NCBI RefSeq assembly: GCF_030817275.1
Contig: NZ_JAUSZD010000002.1
Span: forward strand, 4,774,001 to 4,838,000
Direction of reading: 5' to 3'
From: Paenibacillus sp. V4I7
Lineage (GTDB): Bacteria > Bacillota > Bacilli > Paenibacillales > NBRC-103111
DNA length: 64,000 nt
In this document: in pieces, positions 18,147-26,903 of the stretch
How the letters are laid out: each line of letters opens with the position of its first letter
Position numbering within the stretch: the first letter of the stretch is position 1
Made by a program: the position numbers and the translations under genes
Notes under the pieces: model-generated
What the model was told of the DNA's origin: nothing
Databases searched by the model: none
What the model saw: only the letters and a program-made list of their open reading frames with translations

Positions 18147-19196
18147 ATGAAGATGGAAGATATTGCAAAATTAGCAGGCGTTTCAAAATCTGCCGTATCC
18201 TTTGCTTTCAGTGGAAAGCCTGGAATCAGTCCAGAAACACGTGAACGCATCCTGCAAATCGCACAGGAAAGCGGATACTTCCCTAGAGCAAAATCCCCAT
18301 CCATTGACCATACAGCTAAATCACTTACCTTTTTAGTCATTTCAAACTCTGGAATCGTACTAGAGCAGTTTTATCAACAACCATTCTTTAGGGAACTTAT
18401 CCAATTCATTGAGGAACGATGCCGTACGAAAGGCTATTCCTTACTTTTTTCCTCCATCGATATGGAGTTTTTGGAGAGGGACATTCGGGTTGTTGCAGAG
18501 GAAAAGAAAAGCAATGGCATCGTCCTTTTAGGAACGAACCTAAATAGGGAGCAAATCGCAGATATTGCCAATAAACTTCAATCGCATCTCGTTGTTTTGG
18601 ACACCTGCTTTGATACCCTGCCGATTCATTTTGTAGAAATCAACAATTTTATGGGCGCTTATCAGGCTGGCACTCATCTCTGTGAGATAGGGCATACCGA
18701 TATTGGCTATATTGAATCGAATGTAAGAATTCATAATTTCGAGGAGAGAAAGCGCGGCTTTACCTCAGCCATTCAAGAACATGGCAGGGAGATTCTGAAT
18801 ACCCACAGATTTTCCGTAGCGCCTACCATTCTATCCTCCCAAGATTCGCTCAAAGCTCAGTTGACCGCATTCCTGAAAGAAGGACATCGTTTGCCGACCG
18901 CTCTATTTTGCGAATGCGATTATATCGCTATCAGCGCAATGAAGACCCTTCAAGAACTCGGATACCGAATACCAGATGACGTGTCTGTTATCGGTTTTGA
19001 CAATATCTCAGAAGCCGTCATTGTTTCGCCAGAATTAACGACTGTCCATGTGGAAAAGCAGAGAATGGCTTATCTCGCTGTGGATCTGCTTATTGAATCG
19101 ATTGAGTTAGAGCAAAGTGCTGGCACTAAGATCAAGGTCGATACGCATTTCATCGAGAGACTATCCTCGCGAGCGAATCATGCATCGATAGACTAG
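18147..19196 (+). CDS. LacI family transcriptional regulator
   Basis: 349 residues. N-terminal LacI helix-turn-helix MEDIAKLAGVSKSAVSFAFS (residues about 3-22), hinge, then a periplasmic-binding-protein-like effector domain ending DVSVIGFDNISEAVIVSPELTTVHVEK. Probably represses the divergent isomerase/transketolase operon and itself through the AACTAAAC cluster. ATG at 18147 has AGAGGA upstream; an earlier ATG at 18126 lacks spacing for a ribosome site. Confidence 0.93.
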   Translation: MKMEDIAKLAGVSKSAVSFAFSGKPGISPETRERILQIAQESGYFPRAKSPSIDHTAKSLTFLVISNSGIVLEQFYQQPFFRELIQFIEERCRTKGYSLLFSSIDMEFLERDIRVVAEEKKSNGIVLLGTNLNREQIADIANKLQSHLVVLDTCFDTLPIHFVEINNFMGAYQAGTHLCEIGHTDIGYIESNVRIHNFEERKRGFTSAIQEHGREILNTHRFSVAPTILSSQDSLKAQLTAFLKEGHRLPTALFCECDYIAISAMKTLQELGYRIPDDVSVIGFDNISEAVIVSPELTTVHVEKQRMAYLAVDLLIESIELEQSAGTKIKVDTHFIERLSSRANHASID

Positions 19197-19215
19197 GCCA
19201 AAAAGGGTGCGATAG

Positions 19216-19540
19216 CGTCTTATTTTCGTGGAATGACCCATATGCGGAGTATTCGGCATCAAATAAGAGCCTCTAGAGACTCTTATTACACACCATTAGC
19301 TACTTTTTCTTGAAATAGAAGCTTCTAGGGGCTCTTATTTTCGTGGAATGTTCCGTATGCGGAGTGTTCGGCATCAAATAAGAGTCTCTGGAGACTCTTA
19401 TTTCCCAACATTAGCCACTTTTTCTCGAAATAGAAGCTTCTAGGGGCTCTTATTTTCGTGGAATGACCCGTATGGAGTACTCGGCATCAAATAAGAGCCT
19501 CTAGAGACTCTTATTACCCACCATTAGCTACTTTTTCTCG
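19216..19540. repeat. three tandem ~115-bp units, each with two palindromes
   Basis: Directly after the LacI gene, a unit starting TCTTATTTTCGTGGAATG repeats with exact 115-base spacing (anchors at 19218, 19333 and 19448); the third copy has lost 2 bases and is incomplete. Each unit holds a palindrome with AATAAGAG/CTCTTATT arms; in copy two the arms AAATAAGAGTCTC and GAGACTCTTATTT are perfect over 13 bp. A second, imperfect hairpin spans unit borders. It may act as a terminator or be a REP/MITE-like element. Confidence 0.85.
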
Positions 19541-19552
19541 AGTTTGCTTCCT

Positions 19553-19702
19553 ATGTTTGATTGGAATGTCAAATTTTTTGGAGCTCACCTACAGCAAGTG
19601 AAAAACAATTGGGAAATGCCCATAGAGTCTCATATTGGCTTTGAAGTTAACTTAATTCTAGAGGAATATCAGGAAACGATCATGGAAAAGAATCGTTATC
19701 AG
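19553..19702 (+). pseudogene. remnant of an AraC family regulator (N-terminal cupin arm)
   Basis: The reading frame from ATG 19553 encodes about 50 residues (MFDWNVKFFGAHLQQV, then IGFEVNLILEEYQETIMEKN) resembling the start of an AraC-type regulator's sensing domain. The frame then runs straight into a terminator hairpin; no cupin core or helix-turn-helix follows. No ribosome site. I read it as the left end of a regulator whose remainder was deleted. Confidence 0.6.
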
Positions 19703-19732
19703 AAAAAGCTGCCTTTCATTAGGCAGCTTTTT
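19703..19732 (+). terminator. intrinsic terminator
   Basis: AAAAAGCTGCC (19703-19713), 8-base loop, GGCAGCTTTTT (19722-19732). Strong and usable on both strands; it fuses to the AraC remnant. Confidence 0.85.
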
Positions 19733-19836
19733 CGATTACACGAATCGTCAAGATTGTTCCAGTATTGGCTGGGGTCATGACAGGGTATTTGAACGACTCC
19801 ATTGCTTTTGACAGACAGATCAGCAATTAGATTTCT

Positions 19837-19872
19837 CTACCATACTACCATACAAGTATGGTAGTATGGTAG
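19837..19872. promoter_or_regulatory. perfect 17-bp palindrome upstream of gntR
   Basis: CTACCATACTACCATAC, 2-base spacer, then its exact complement GTATGGTAGTATGGTAG. Each arm is itself a near tandem repeat of a TACCATAC half-site. It lies 30 bases before the GntR start, just downstream of a TTGACA hexamer at 19808-19813, so it is probably the autoregulatory operator of the GntR protein and of uxuA-uxuB. Confidence 0.75.
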
Positions 19873-19901
19873 TAATAGTAATGATACGAAGGAGTTGCTC
19901 A

Positions 19902-20579
19902 ATGAACTATACAATCAAACCACCGATTCATTCCGCGCGTGAAGCTGTTTACCACACACTTAAGGGGCAAATTTTAAGTAACGAGCTACTTCCTGGTACA
20001 AGTATTTCGGAGAAAGAAATGTCGATTCAGTTTGGTGTTAGCCGAACGCCAGTAAGAGAAAGTTTTGTTCGACTATCTCAGGAAGGATTGTTGGATATCT
20101 ACCCGCAACGCGGAACGGTTGTCTCGCTCATCGACTTAGAGCTTGTGGAAGAAGCACGATTCATGCGCGAACAGCTAGAATGCGCTGTCATTCGATTGGC
20201 TTGTCTCAGCTTTCCTTCTGAAGAATTGGATGCTCTTCAAACCAACCTTATTTTGCAAAGAAAATGTGTCGCCGAGCAGGATTATAAAAAAATGTTTGAA
20301 TATGATGAAGCCTTCCATAGAACTCTCTTTAAAGGCTGTAGCAAACTCAATACATGGGCGGTTATTCAACAAATCAATGTACACCTAAACAGGACCCGAA
20401 TGCTAAGGCTTGCTGCTGACCATCATTGGGATGATCTTTTTACTCAGCATCAACAAATGGTGGAAGCCATTCAAGAAAGCAACGTAGTATGGGCAGAAAA
20501 AGTAATGAGTGAGCACATGCATTTGACCATTTTAGATCAAGCATTGCTCAAGCAAAAGTTCCCCACATACTTCAAATAA
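19902..20579 (+). CDS. GntR/FadR family (FCD) transcriptional regulator
   Basis: 225 residues. Winged helix at residues about 10-75 (AREAVYHTLKGQILSNELLPGTSISEKEMSIQFGVSRTPVRESF), then an all-helical FCD effector domain. Such regulators often answer to hexuronates or derived acids. First gene of a plus-strand operon with uxuA (18-base gap) and the UxuB-like gene. Start at MNYTIKPP with GAAGGAG 7 bases upstream; an in-frame ATG 36 bases earlier would lie inside the palindrome. Confidence 0.92.
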   Translation: MNYTIKPPIHSAREAVYHTLKGQILSNELLPGTSISEKEMSIQFGVSRTPVRESFVRLSQEGLLDIYPQRGTVVSLIDLELVEEARFMREQLECAVIRLACLSFPSEELDALQTNLILQRKCVAEQDYKKMFEYDEAFHRTLFKGCSKLNTWAVIQQINVHLNRTRMLRLAADHHWDDLFTQHQQMVEAIQESNVVWAEKVMSEHMHLTILDQALLKQKFPTYFK

Positions 20580-20597
20580 CGAGAGGAGACAACGGGT

Positions 20598-21683
20598 ATG
20601 AAAATGGTATTCCGATGGTTTGGCGAAGGTAATGACACCGTCAGTCTTGATCAAATTAAGCAAATCCCCGGCGTAGAGGGCATCGTCTGGGCACTGCATG
20701 ACATCCCGGTGGGTGAAGAATGGCCGATGGATAAAATCATGGTGGTAAAAGAAAAAGCCGATCATGCAGGTCTCCATTTGAAAGTCGTGGAGAGTGTAAA
20801 CATTCATGAGGATATTAAACTAGGACTTCCTACTCGAGATACATATATCGAAAATTATAAGAAAACAATCGTTAAACTTGCAGCTGTTGGCGTCAAAGTG
20901 ATTTGCTATAACTTCATGCCTGTATTTGATTGGGTACGAACAGATTTACATAAAGTCCTTGAAGACGGGTCTACAGCCTTATTTTATGAACAAAGTAAAA
21001 TAGCCAATCTAAATTTAGACGAGCAAGTTCAACGAATAAATGCAAACCCGAATTTTACAATGCCTGGTTGGGAGCCAGAACGCCTGGGTCGCTTAACCGA
21101 GTTGTTTGATGCCTATCGCGATGTGACCGAAGAAGAATTGTTCAATAACGCCAAATATTTTCTTGATGCTATTATTCCAGTTGCTGCCGAACACGATATT
21201 CAAATGGCCATTCATCCGGATGACCCACCATGGCCGATATTCGGACTCCCGCGAATCATGACTAACCAGACAAACATTCGACGCTTCTTAAACCTGCACG
21301 CTAGTCCGTATAACGGCCTCACACTTTGCAGCGGATCTCTTGGAGCTAACCTTTCCAATAATATAGTTGCGATGGTGCATGAATTTGCTGATCGCATTCC
21401 ATTTGTACATTTGCGTAATGTCCGTGTTTACGAAAATGGGGATTTCATCGAAACCTCACACCGTACGCTGGACGGAACAGTTGATATGTCTGGAATCGTT
21501 CAAGCACTGCATCAAAATAATTTTGATGGTTTTTGCAGACCAGATCACGGCAGACATATATGGAACGAACAATGTCGTCCAGGCTATGGCCTATACGACC
21601 GCGCTCTTGGCATTATGTATCTCTGGGGACTTTGGGATGCATATTCCAAAGATTCACTAACTGAAAAGGCGGTAGGTAACTAA
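20598..21683 (+). CDS. uxuA: D-mannonate dehydratase
   Basis: 361 residues, the usual UxuA length. Opening MKMVFRWFGEGNDTVSL, the YNFMPVFDWVRTDL stretch and HPDDPPWPIFGLPRI are typical; conserved His and Cys residues bind Fe2+/Mn2+. It dehydrates D-mannonate to 2-keto-3-deoxy-D-gluconate, the step after fructuronate reduction in glucuronate catabolism. This ties to the GH67 alpha-glucuronidase encoded 5 kb away. GAGAGGAG ribosome site; its stop overlaps the next start. Confidence 0.96.
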   Translation: MKMVFRWFGEGNDTVSLDQIKQIPGVEGIVWALHDIPVGEEWPMDKIMVVKEKADHAGLHLKVVESVNIHEDIKLGLPTRDTYIENYKKTIVKLAAVGVKVICYNFMPVFDWVRTDLHKVLEDGSTALFYEQSKIANLNLDEQVQRINANPNFTMPGWEPERLGRLTELFDAYRDVTEEELFNNAKYFLDAIIPVAAEHDIQMAIHPDDPPWPIFGLPRIMTNQTNIRRFLNLHASPYNGLTLCSGSLGANLSNNIVAMVHEFADRIPFVHLRNVRVYENGDFIETSHRTLDGTVDMSGIVQALHQNNFDGFCRPDHGRHIWNEQCRPGYGLYDRALGIMYLWGLWDAYSKDSLTEKAVGN

Positions 21684-22537
21684 TGAGTACATTAACTAAC
21701 CATCCTTCACTGAAAGATAAAGTAATCGTCATTACAGGCGGGGCAGGTGTGTTATGTCGTTCCATGGCATTAGAATTTGCTCGTCAAGGCTCTCGAGTAG
21801 CCATTTTGAATCGTACTCTTGAAAAAGGCCAAGAGGTTGTGGCCGAAATCCATTCAATTGGCGGTAATGCCATTGCTATTGCTTGTGATGTCACAGACGT
21901 AGACAGCATGCATCATGCAGCTGGAGTCGTCCTTCAGCAACTCGGATCCTGTGATATCTTAATAAACGGAGCCGGCGGTAACCATCCAAGTGCAAATACA
22001 ACAAATGAGATTTTTAATTCGGAAGATCTAAACAATCCGAACTTAACAACATTTTTCGATTTAAGCGTCACTGGCTTTCGTAATGTGCTTGATCTGAACT
22101 TCGTTGGCAGCTTGATTCCAACACAAATATTTGTAAAGCAGATGCTCGGCAAGCAAGGCACAAGCGTTATCAATATTTCATCCATGAGCGCACCTTCACC
22201 TATGACCAAGGTGCCTGCTTACAGTGCTGCCAAAGCAGCCATTAACAACTTCACTCAATGGCTTGCTGTACATTTAGCTGAGAGTGGAATTCGTGTCAAT
22301 GCAATTGCTCCAGGATTTTTCCTGACACAGCAAAATGAGAAGCTTTTACTTAAAGAAGATGGGTCTCTTACAGATCGATCGCATAAAATTATTACTCACA
22401 CGCCCATGCGGCGTTTCGGCAAACCGGAAGATCTCCTTGGTACTCTACTTTGGCTAACCGATGAAAATATGTCTGGCTTCGTAACAGGCACAACCATTCC
22501 CGTTGATGGCGGATTTATGGCATATTCAGGCGTTTAA
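21683..22537 (+). CDS. uxuB: SDR-family D-fructuronate reductase (mannonate oxidoreductase), UxuB/YjmF-like
   Basis: 284 residues. Rossmann motif TGGAGVLCRSMA near residue 18-29 (Cys where many SDRs have Gly, as in this subfamily), NGAGG, and the catalytic INISS...YSAAK set. It matches the B. subtilis UxuB (YjmF) class that reduces D-fructuronate to D-mannonate with NADH. It overlaps uxuA by one base (TAATG), so translation is coupled. No glucuronate isomerase gene is seen nearby. Confidence 0.88.
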   Translation: MSTLTNHPSLKDKVIVITGGAGVLCRSMALEFARQGSRVAILNRTLEKGQEVVAEIHSIGGNAIAIACDVTDVDSMHHAAGVVLQQLGSCDILINGAGGNHPSANTTNEIFNSEDLNNPNLTTFFDLSVTGFRNVLDLNFVGSLIPTQIFVKQMLGKQGTSVINISSMSAPSPMTKVPAYSAAKAAINNFTQWLAVHLAESGIRVNAIAPGFFLTQQNEKLLLKEDGSLTDRSHKIITHTPMRRFGKPEDLLGTLLWLTDENMSGFVTGTTIPVDGGFMAYSGV

Positions 22538-22545
22538 TGAAAAAT

Positions 22546-22578
22546 GGACCTCCATCTCCTTCTAGGAATTGGGGGTCC
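22546..22578 (+). terminator. hairpin after uxuB
   Basis: GGACCTCC (22546-22553) pairs with GGGGGTCC (22571-22578); only a short T run follows, so termination may be partial. Confidence 0.5.
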
Positions 22579-22617
22579 TTGCCTGTAAACTAATATGATA
22601 TAAAGGATGTGAGCCTG

Positions 22618-23523
22618 ATGTCTTATATTCAATCTATTGGTTTGAACGAAATCATGCTGTATTTTGCATATCAACGAAAAAGTACAGGAAAAGAACAATT
22701 TCAAGGAACTTTCCATGCCCATCAAGGCATTGAAATTCTGATCGTCCATGAAGGGAATGGAACCCTTATCGTTGATCAGAAAAGTTACGAAGTTAAGCCC
22801 GGTATGTTGTGTGTTTTCCAACCTTATCAACTGCACCATATCCAGATGGAACTAAGTCCAGGAGCACCCTTTGTTCGTTCTATCGTTCAGTTCGAGCCTT
22901 ATCTTTACGAAGCCTATTTCGAAAAATGGCCAAGTTTATTGGCTTTTTTTAGGCATATTCATTCAAGCAAGCTACCCTACCCTTGCTTATATAACCTTTG
23001 TGAGAAAGAACAATTTCACCTTCTTTTTCAAATGTTGGATCATAAACAATCCACTTTAAGTAAGAACGATTTCTCCGAAGAATACTCTTTGTTTTTGGTT
23101 GCTTTTTTTCACGAATTCAAGCATATCTGGGAACAAAAATCAGGCCAAATTAATACAAGTTCAGCAAGAAAGCCCCACCAAGCAGAGCGAATTCTCGCAT
23201 GGCTGGAGGGGCATTACACCGAACCTTTACGTTTGGAGAAAATTGCGAATGAGCTTCACCTTTCTCCACACCATTTATCCCATTTATTTAAAGAGTGCAC
23301 CGGCTCCAGCATTTCTGATTACGTGATTGCAAGACGCATGCAGGAGGGTGTTAAGCTGTTAATCTCGACAGAGCAATCTGTTGCTCATATCGGTGAAACC
23401 ATTGGTATGCCCAATTGCTCACATTTTTGCAAGACTTTTAAAACATTAATTGGGGTCACGCCGCATCAATACCGCAAACAATGGCAGCGTCAGTTTGACA
23501 TCACTGTTTCTCCGAAGCAGTGA
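22618..23523 (+). CDS. AraC family transcriptional regulator
   Basis: 301 residues. N-terminal cupin sensing domain (HAHQGIEILIVHEGNG...GMLCVFQPYQLHHI as FHAHQGIEIL) and C-terminal double helix-turn-helix (ERILAWLEGHY to VTPHQYRKQWQ). AAAGGA is about 10 bases before ATG 22618; a GTG 9 bases earlier is too close to it. The 3' end overlaps the convergent oxidoreductase gene by 23 bases. It may control uxu genes or the two oxidoreductases. Confidence 0.9.
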   Translation: MSYIQSIGLNEIMLYFAYQRKSTGKEQFQGTFHAHQGIEILIVHEGNGTLIVDQKSYEVKPGMLCVFQPYQLHHIQMELSPGAPFVRSIVQFEPYLYEAYFEKWPSLLAFFRHIHSSKLPYPCLYNLCEKEQFHLLFQMLDHKQSTLSKNDFSEEYSLFLVAFFHEFKHIWEQKSGQINTSSARKPHQAERILAWLEGHYTEPLRLEKIANELHLSPHHLSHLFKECTGSSISDYVIARRMQEGVKLLISTEQSVAHIGETIGMPNCSHFCKTFKTLIGVTPHQYRKQWQRQFDITVSPKQ

Positions 23524-24589
23524 TCGATATCGCATCACGCTGTGCAATCAAACACAGTTCTGCTGCTTTGAAGGCATGCTCTTGCGTCATAGCTTCCTCT
23601 GTACGATTAAGGCAATCTAAGATCAACTGACCGAAGTACGGGAAGCCAACTTTTCCATTCACAGCAAAATGCTGCTCGCCATCCTGATTTACAAGATAAA
23701 CATGATCACTCGTCTGATCACGGGCAATATCCACATATTTACGAAGTTCAATATATCCTTCGCTCCCCAGTATCGTCATACGGCCATCTCCCCATGTGCT
23801 TAAACCATCCGGCGTCATCCAGTCCACACGGAAGTAGCCGGTGGCTCCATTATCTCCGATCAAAGTCGCATCGCCAAAGTCTTCAAAGTTCGGGTACTGC
23901 GGATAGTTATAGTTGGCGATTTTACTATGCACAACCTTCGCATCTTTTGCACCCGTAAACTGAAGGAACTGTTCAATTTGATGACTTCCGATGTCACACA
24001 GAATGCCGCCAAACTTCTCCTTCTCAAAGAACCAGTCCGGTCTGCTCTTCGCATTAATCCGGTGCGGTCCCAAACCAATGACTTGCAGAACGCGACCAAT
24101 TGCACCTTGTTTAATTAGCTGCTCCGCATAAACTGAGCTTTCCACATGCAAGCGTTCGCTGTAGTATACAGCATATTTACGACCTGTCTCGATGACCTTT
24201 GCACGAGCCTCTTCCAACTGCACAAGTGTTGTAAACGGCGCTTTGTCTGTGAAGTAATCTTTGCCACTATCCATAACTTGCAGACCCAAAGGTCCCCGAT
24301 CAGAAGGAATTGCCGCTGCCGCCACTAGCATGACTTCTTCGTCACGCAAAATTTCTTCAGGCGAGTTAGCCACCCTAACTTCAGGATAAGTGCTGACGAA
24401 TTTATTCACTTTCGCAGGATCGGGATCATACACCCACTTTAATTGCCCTCCTGCTTCTAGCAAACCATTACACATGCCATAAATGTGACCGTGGTCCAAT
24501 GCCACAGCCGCAAAAATAAATTCTCCAGGCTGACATACTCTATTGAAATTTCCTTTAGGTGCGTAATTCATACCATCACTCTTCTGCAT
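23501..24589 (-). CDS. Gfo/Idh/MocA family NAD(P)-dependent oxidoreductase
   Basis: 362 residues. N-terminal Rossmann domain with AVALDHGHIYGMCNGLLEAGG, the DKAPFTT segment at the place of the usual E-K-P motif (here D-K-A-P), and a C-terminal alpha/beta dimerisation domain with CDIGSHQIEQFLQFTGA. Sugar or inositol dehydrogenase-like; substrate unknown. Paired with a second Gfo/Idh/MocA gene 21 bases upstream. AAGGAG precedes the ATG. Confidence 0.9.
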   Translation of the reverse strand: MQKSDGMNYAPKGNFNRVCQPGEFIFAAVALDHGHIYGMCNGLLEAGGQLKWVYDPDPAKVNKFVSTYPEVRVANSPEEILRDEEVMLVAAAAIPSDRGPLGLQVMDSGKDYFTDKAPFTTLVQLEEARAKVIETGRKYAVYYSERLHVESSVYAEQLIKQGAIGRVLQVIGLGPHRINAKSRPDWFFEKEKFGGILCDIGSHQIEQFLQFTGAKDAKVVHSKIANYNYPQYPNFEDFGDATLIGDNGATGYFRVDWMTPDGLSTWGDGRMTILGSEGYIELRKYVDIARDQTSDHVYLVNQDGEQHFAVNGKVGFPYFGQLILDCLNRTEEAMTQEHAFKAAELCLIAQRDAISITASEKQ

Positions 24590-24610
24590 CGTTGAACGAC
24601 TCCTTTTCTA

Positions 24611-25762
24611 CTATTTATAGTTGCTGCCAGTCGTAATCGTCTGTGAAACGAAATTTTCGATGGATGTCTTCTTTTCATAGAAATGGGTCGCATTCGCTTG
24701 CACTCCTTCTCTTGTGTAAAATGCATCTTCATTCGTCAGTGGGAGTTTCACGAGTTCCCCAGTACTTGCTGATTTATATATAGCAGTAATAAGCTCTAGC
24801 GTTTGACGTCCGCTGATGCCGTCAATAAGTACAGGAACGCCTGTTTCAATAGAGGTTAATACATCATCGATTTGCCCAATATGTCCTTCATGTACAACTT
24901 CCTGAAGTTCATCATAGAAAGCTATCAACTGAGCTTCTAGCTCATGATTCGGCTCAGGGAAGCCATTGGCTGTTGAATTTGATGCCGTCACCTTCCATGG
25001 AGTAGAAACTCGCGCTCTCGCACCCTGGAATATCAGTTGCTGCTCCTCTCCATGATGAACTACTGAACTAGTTACTTGCCCCAAAGAACCGTTCGCAAAG
25101 CGCAACATGGCGATGGACAGATCTTCGACCTCCGCATTATCATGGGAAACGTTGCTCATGAAAGCTTGGACTTCCGTTGGACTACCCATCATCCAAAGCA
25201 GCGCATCGATATGATGAACAGCGTGATTCAGTGTTGGACCGCCGCCTTCTTTCTCCCATGTACCACGCCACCAGAGATCATAATAGCAATGCCCACGCCA
25301 CCAGAAGGAGTCAACTTGTACGTGACCAATTTTCCCCATTAGTCCGCTTTCCAGAACAGATTTCATTTTCATCATCGGGGTTTTGAAACGATTCTGCGCC
25401 ACCACCGATAAAATCTTGCCAGTCCGCTTGGCAACGTCGTTCATCAGGTCGCACTCTTCAAGTGAAGAAGCCATCGGTTTCTCAACCATAACATGAGAGC
25501 CCGCCTCAAGAAACTCAGTTGCAAGGGTTGCATGCGTATATGGGGGTGTGCAGATGGAAACGAGATCTATATCCTCCTGCAGCAGTTCTTTATAATCCTT
25601 AACCGCCCTGGCAGCTAACTGAAATTGGTCAATGCGCTCCTGCGCTTTATCCACATAAATATCACTAATCGCAACAATCTGGCATCGTTCCGGAAATTGT
25701 AAATACCCTTCAATGTGCGCTCTTGAAATCGCTCCTGCTCCAATAATCGCTACCTTCAACAT
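24611..25762 (-). CDS. Gfo/Idh/MocA family NAD(P)-dependent oxidoreductase
   Basis: 383 residues from MLKVAIIGAGAISRAHIEGY, a classic dinucleotide-binding start. EKPMASSLEEC gives the E-K-P motif lysine (about residue 95), and NHAVHHIDALLWMMG the conserved His region. A 132-base upstream extension in frame has no ribosome site and is rejected. Forms a two-gene minus-strand operon with the next oxidoreductase; together they could interconvert sugar acids or keto-sugars released by the island's glycosidases. Confidence 0.9.
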   Translation of the reverse strand: MLKVAIIGAGAISRAHIEGYLQFPERCQIVAISDIYVDKAQERIDQFQLAARAVKDYKELLQEDIDLVSICTPPYTHATLATEFLEAGSHVMVEKPMASSLEECDLMNDVAKRTGKILSVVAQNRFKTPMMKMKSVLESGLMGKIGHVQVDSFWWRGHCYYDLWWRGTWEKEGGGPTLNHAVHHIDALLWMMGSPTEVQAFMSNVSHDNAEVEDLSIAMLRFANGSLGQVTSSVVHHGEEQQLIFQGARARVSTPWKVTASNSTANGFPEPNHELEAQLIAFYDELQEVVHEGHIGQIDDVLTSIETGVPVLIDGISGRQTLELITAIYKSASTGELVKLPLTNEDAFYTREGVQANATHFYEKKTSIENFVSQTITTGSNYK

Positions 25763-25912
25763 TCTCTTCACTCTCCACCCTCTTAGTTGGTTCAAGTATA
25801 TCAAGAACGCGCTTTCATATGTGCCGTTACTTTGTTCAAAAATACCACTACTTTGCGGGTGTAAAAATGACATCACTATTCTAGGAGAATCCATCTACAG
25901 CTCAATGCAAAC

Positions 25913-25942
25913 GACTTCTCCACTATAATAAGTGGAGAAGTC
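25913..25942 (-). terminator. perfect 12-bp hairpin between nif3-like and oxidoreductase genes
   Basis: GACTTCTCCACT, loop ATAATA, AGTGGAGAAGTC. Little T-tract, so it may end the NIF3-like transcript weakly or mark the start of the oxidoreductase leader. Confidence 0.55.
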
Positions 25943-26010
25943 GATATTTCGCGAGCGCCTCCGTGTACGATCAAAAACCCTTTAGTTCCATCATCCAGGA
26001 GGACGCTCTA

Positions 26011-26805
26011 CTACAAAACAAGAAATAGAGGCTTTTCCCTTATAAAATGAACGGGAAAGCCGGGAAACTGTTCCCGCAGTCGTTCCGCCAATTCCTTCAT
26101 GCCCGGCTCTTCGCTTTCCGCGTGGCCCAATGCGATGAATGCCTTGTTCTTGCCTTGACGAACAGCGTCGCGAATATATTCCGGCGTTTCCCATTCCGGC
26201 CCTTCTCCGGCGATAACCAGGTCGAGATTGTAATCTTTCAGCAATGGGAGTGCCAAGGCTGCCCCCCCTCTGTAGCCTGCCAATAGTCCAATGCGGGTGC
26301 AAGACATCTCTAGTTCCCCCACAACACGCACGAATGGTATTTGAAGCTTTTCCTTCAAGTATTGCACCGTTCGTTCAAGGGTCATGCAAGGAATTTGCAC
26401 AACCGTTGCGGCGGGCAAATGCTCTTCAACGTAAGGCGCCCAGCCCAATGCGTTTATTAACCCCATCATAATGCCGTCCGTTTTGTAACGGTGAATATGA
26501 TCGTGATACCGATAAATGGCAATTCCGGTACGATCAAGCCATTCGCGCTTTTCGTTGATAACCGGGTCATCCTGCGCCCCCTTCATATCCTCCTGGTGGC
26601 GGTAAAACGTCCCTTCGTGTGAAATGATCAAGTTGGCTCCTAAAGCCGCAGCCTGCTCGATCACAGCCTGCGTGGCCAAAAAAACAACGACAATTCCCGT
26701 TACTACCGTTTGGGCCGATCCGACTATCAATGAATCTACAGTAGGCTCGTTTACTGGAGCCTGCTCTAACAATCGATCAATAACCTGTCCAATCGTAATC
26801 GTCAT
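26011..26805 (-). CDS. NIF3-like (DUF34) protein
   Basis: 264 residues. The family's dinuclear metal site is suggested by LIISHEGTFYRH (about residues 58-69), YRYHDHIHRY and the late IALGHAESEEPGMKEL, each rich in His/Glu as in NIF3/YqfO proteins. The molecular role of the family is not settled. MTITIGQVIDRLL fits the start; an ATG 9 bases earlier is too close to the AAGGG site. It follows the GH67 gene across a terminator. Confidence 0.82.
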   Translation of the reverse strand: MTITIGQVIDRLLEQAPVNEPTVDSLIVGSAQTVVTGIVVVFLATQAVIEQAAALGANLIISHEGTFYRHQEDMKGAQDDPVINEKREWLDRTGIAIYRYHDHIHRYKTDGIMMGLINALGWAPYVEEHLPAATVVQIPCMTLERTVQYLKEKLQIPFVRVVGELEMSCTRIGLLAGYRGGAALALPLLKDYNLDLVIAGEGPEWETPEYIRDAVRQGKNKAFIALGHAESEEPGMKELAERLREQFPGFPVHFIREKPLFLVL

Positions 26806-26841
26806 CCAAACCATCCCTTATATAAAGTGATTAGCAAAATA

Positions 26842-26896
26842 AAGACGGGACTGTAGATAGACACCGGTGACCACGTCATCTCGTTTGTCCCGTCTT
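26842..26896 (-). terminator. terminator after the alpha-glucuronidase gene
   Basis: AAGACGGGAC (26842-26851) and GTCCCGTCTT (26887-26896) form a 10-bp stem with a long loop; on the minus strand TTATTTT follows. Confidence 0.75.
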
Positions 26897-26903
26897 CCAT
26901 ATT

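Noticed and set aside
19216..19540. Possible CRISPR array because of regular repeats
   Set aside because: Units are 115-base tandem copies without distinct spacers, and no cas genes are present.
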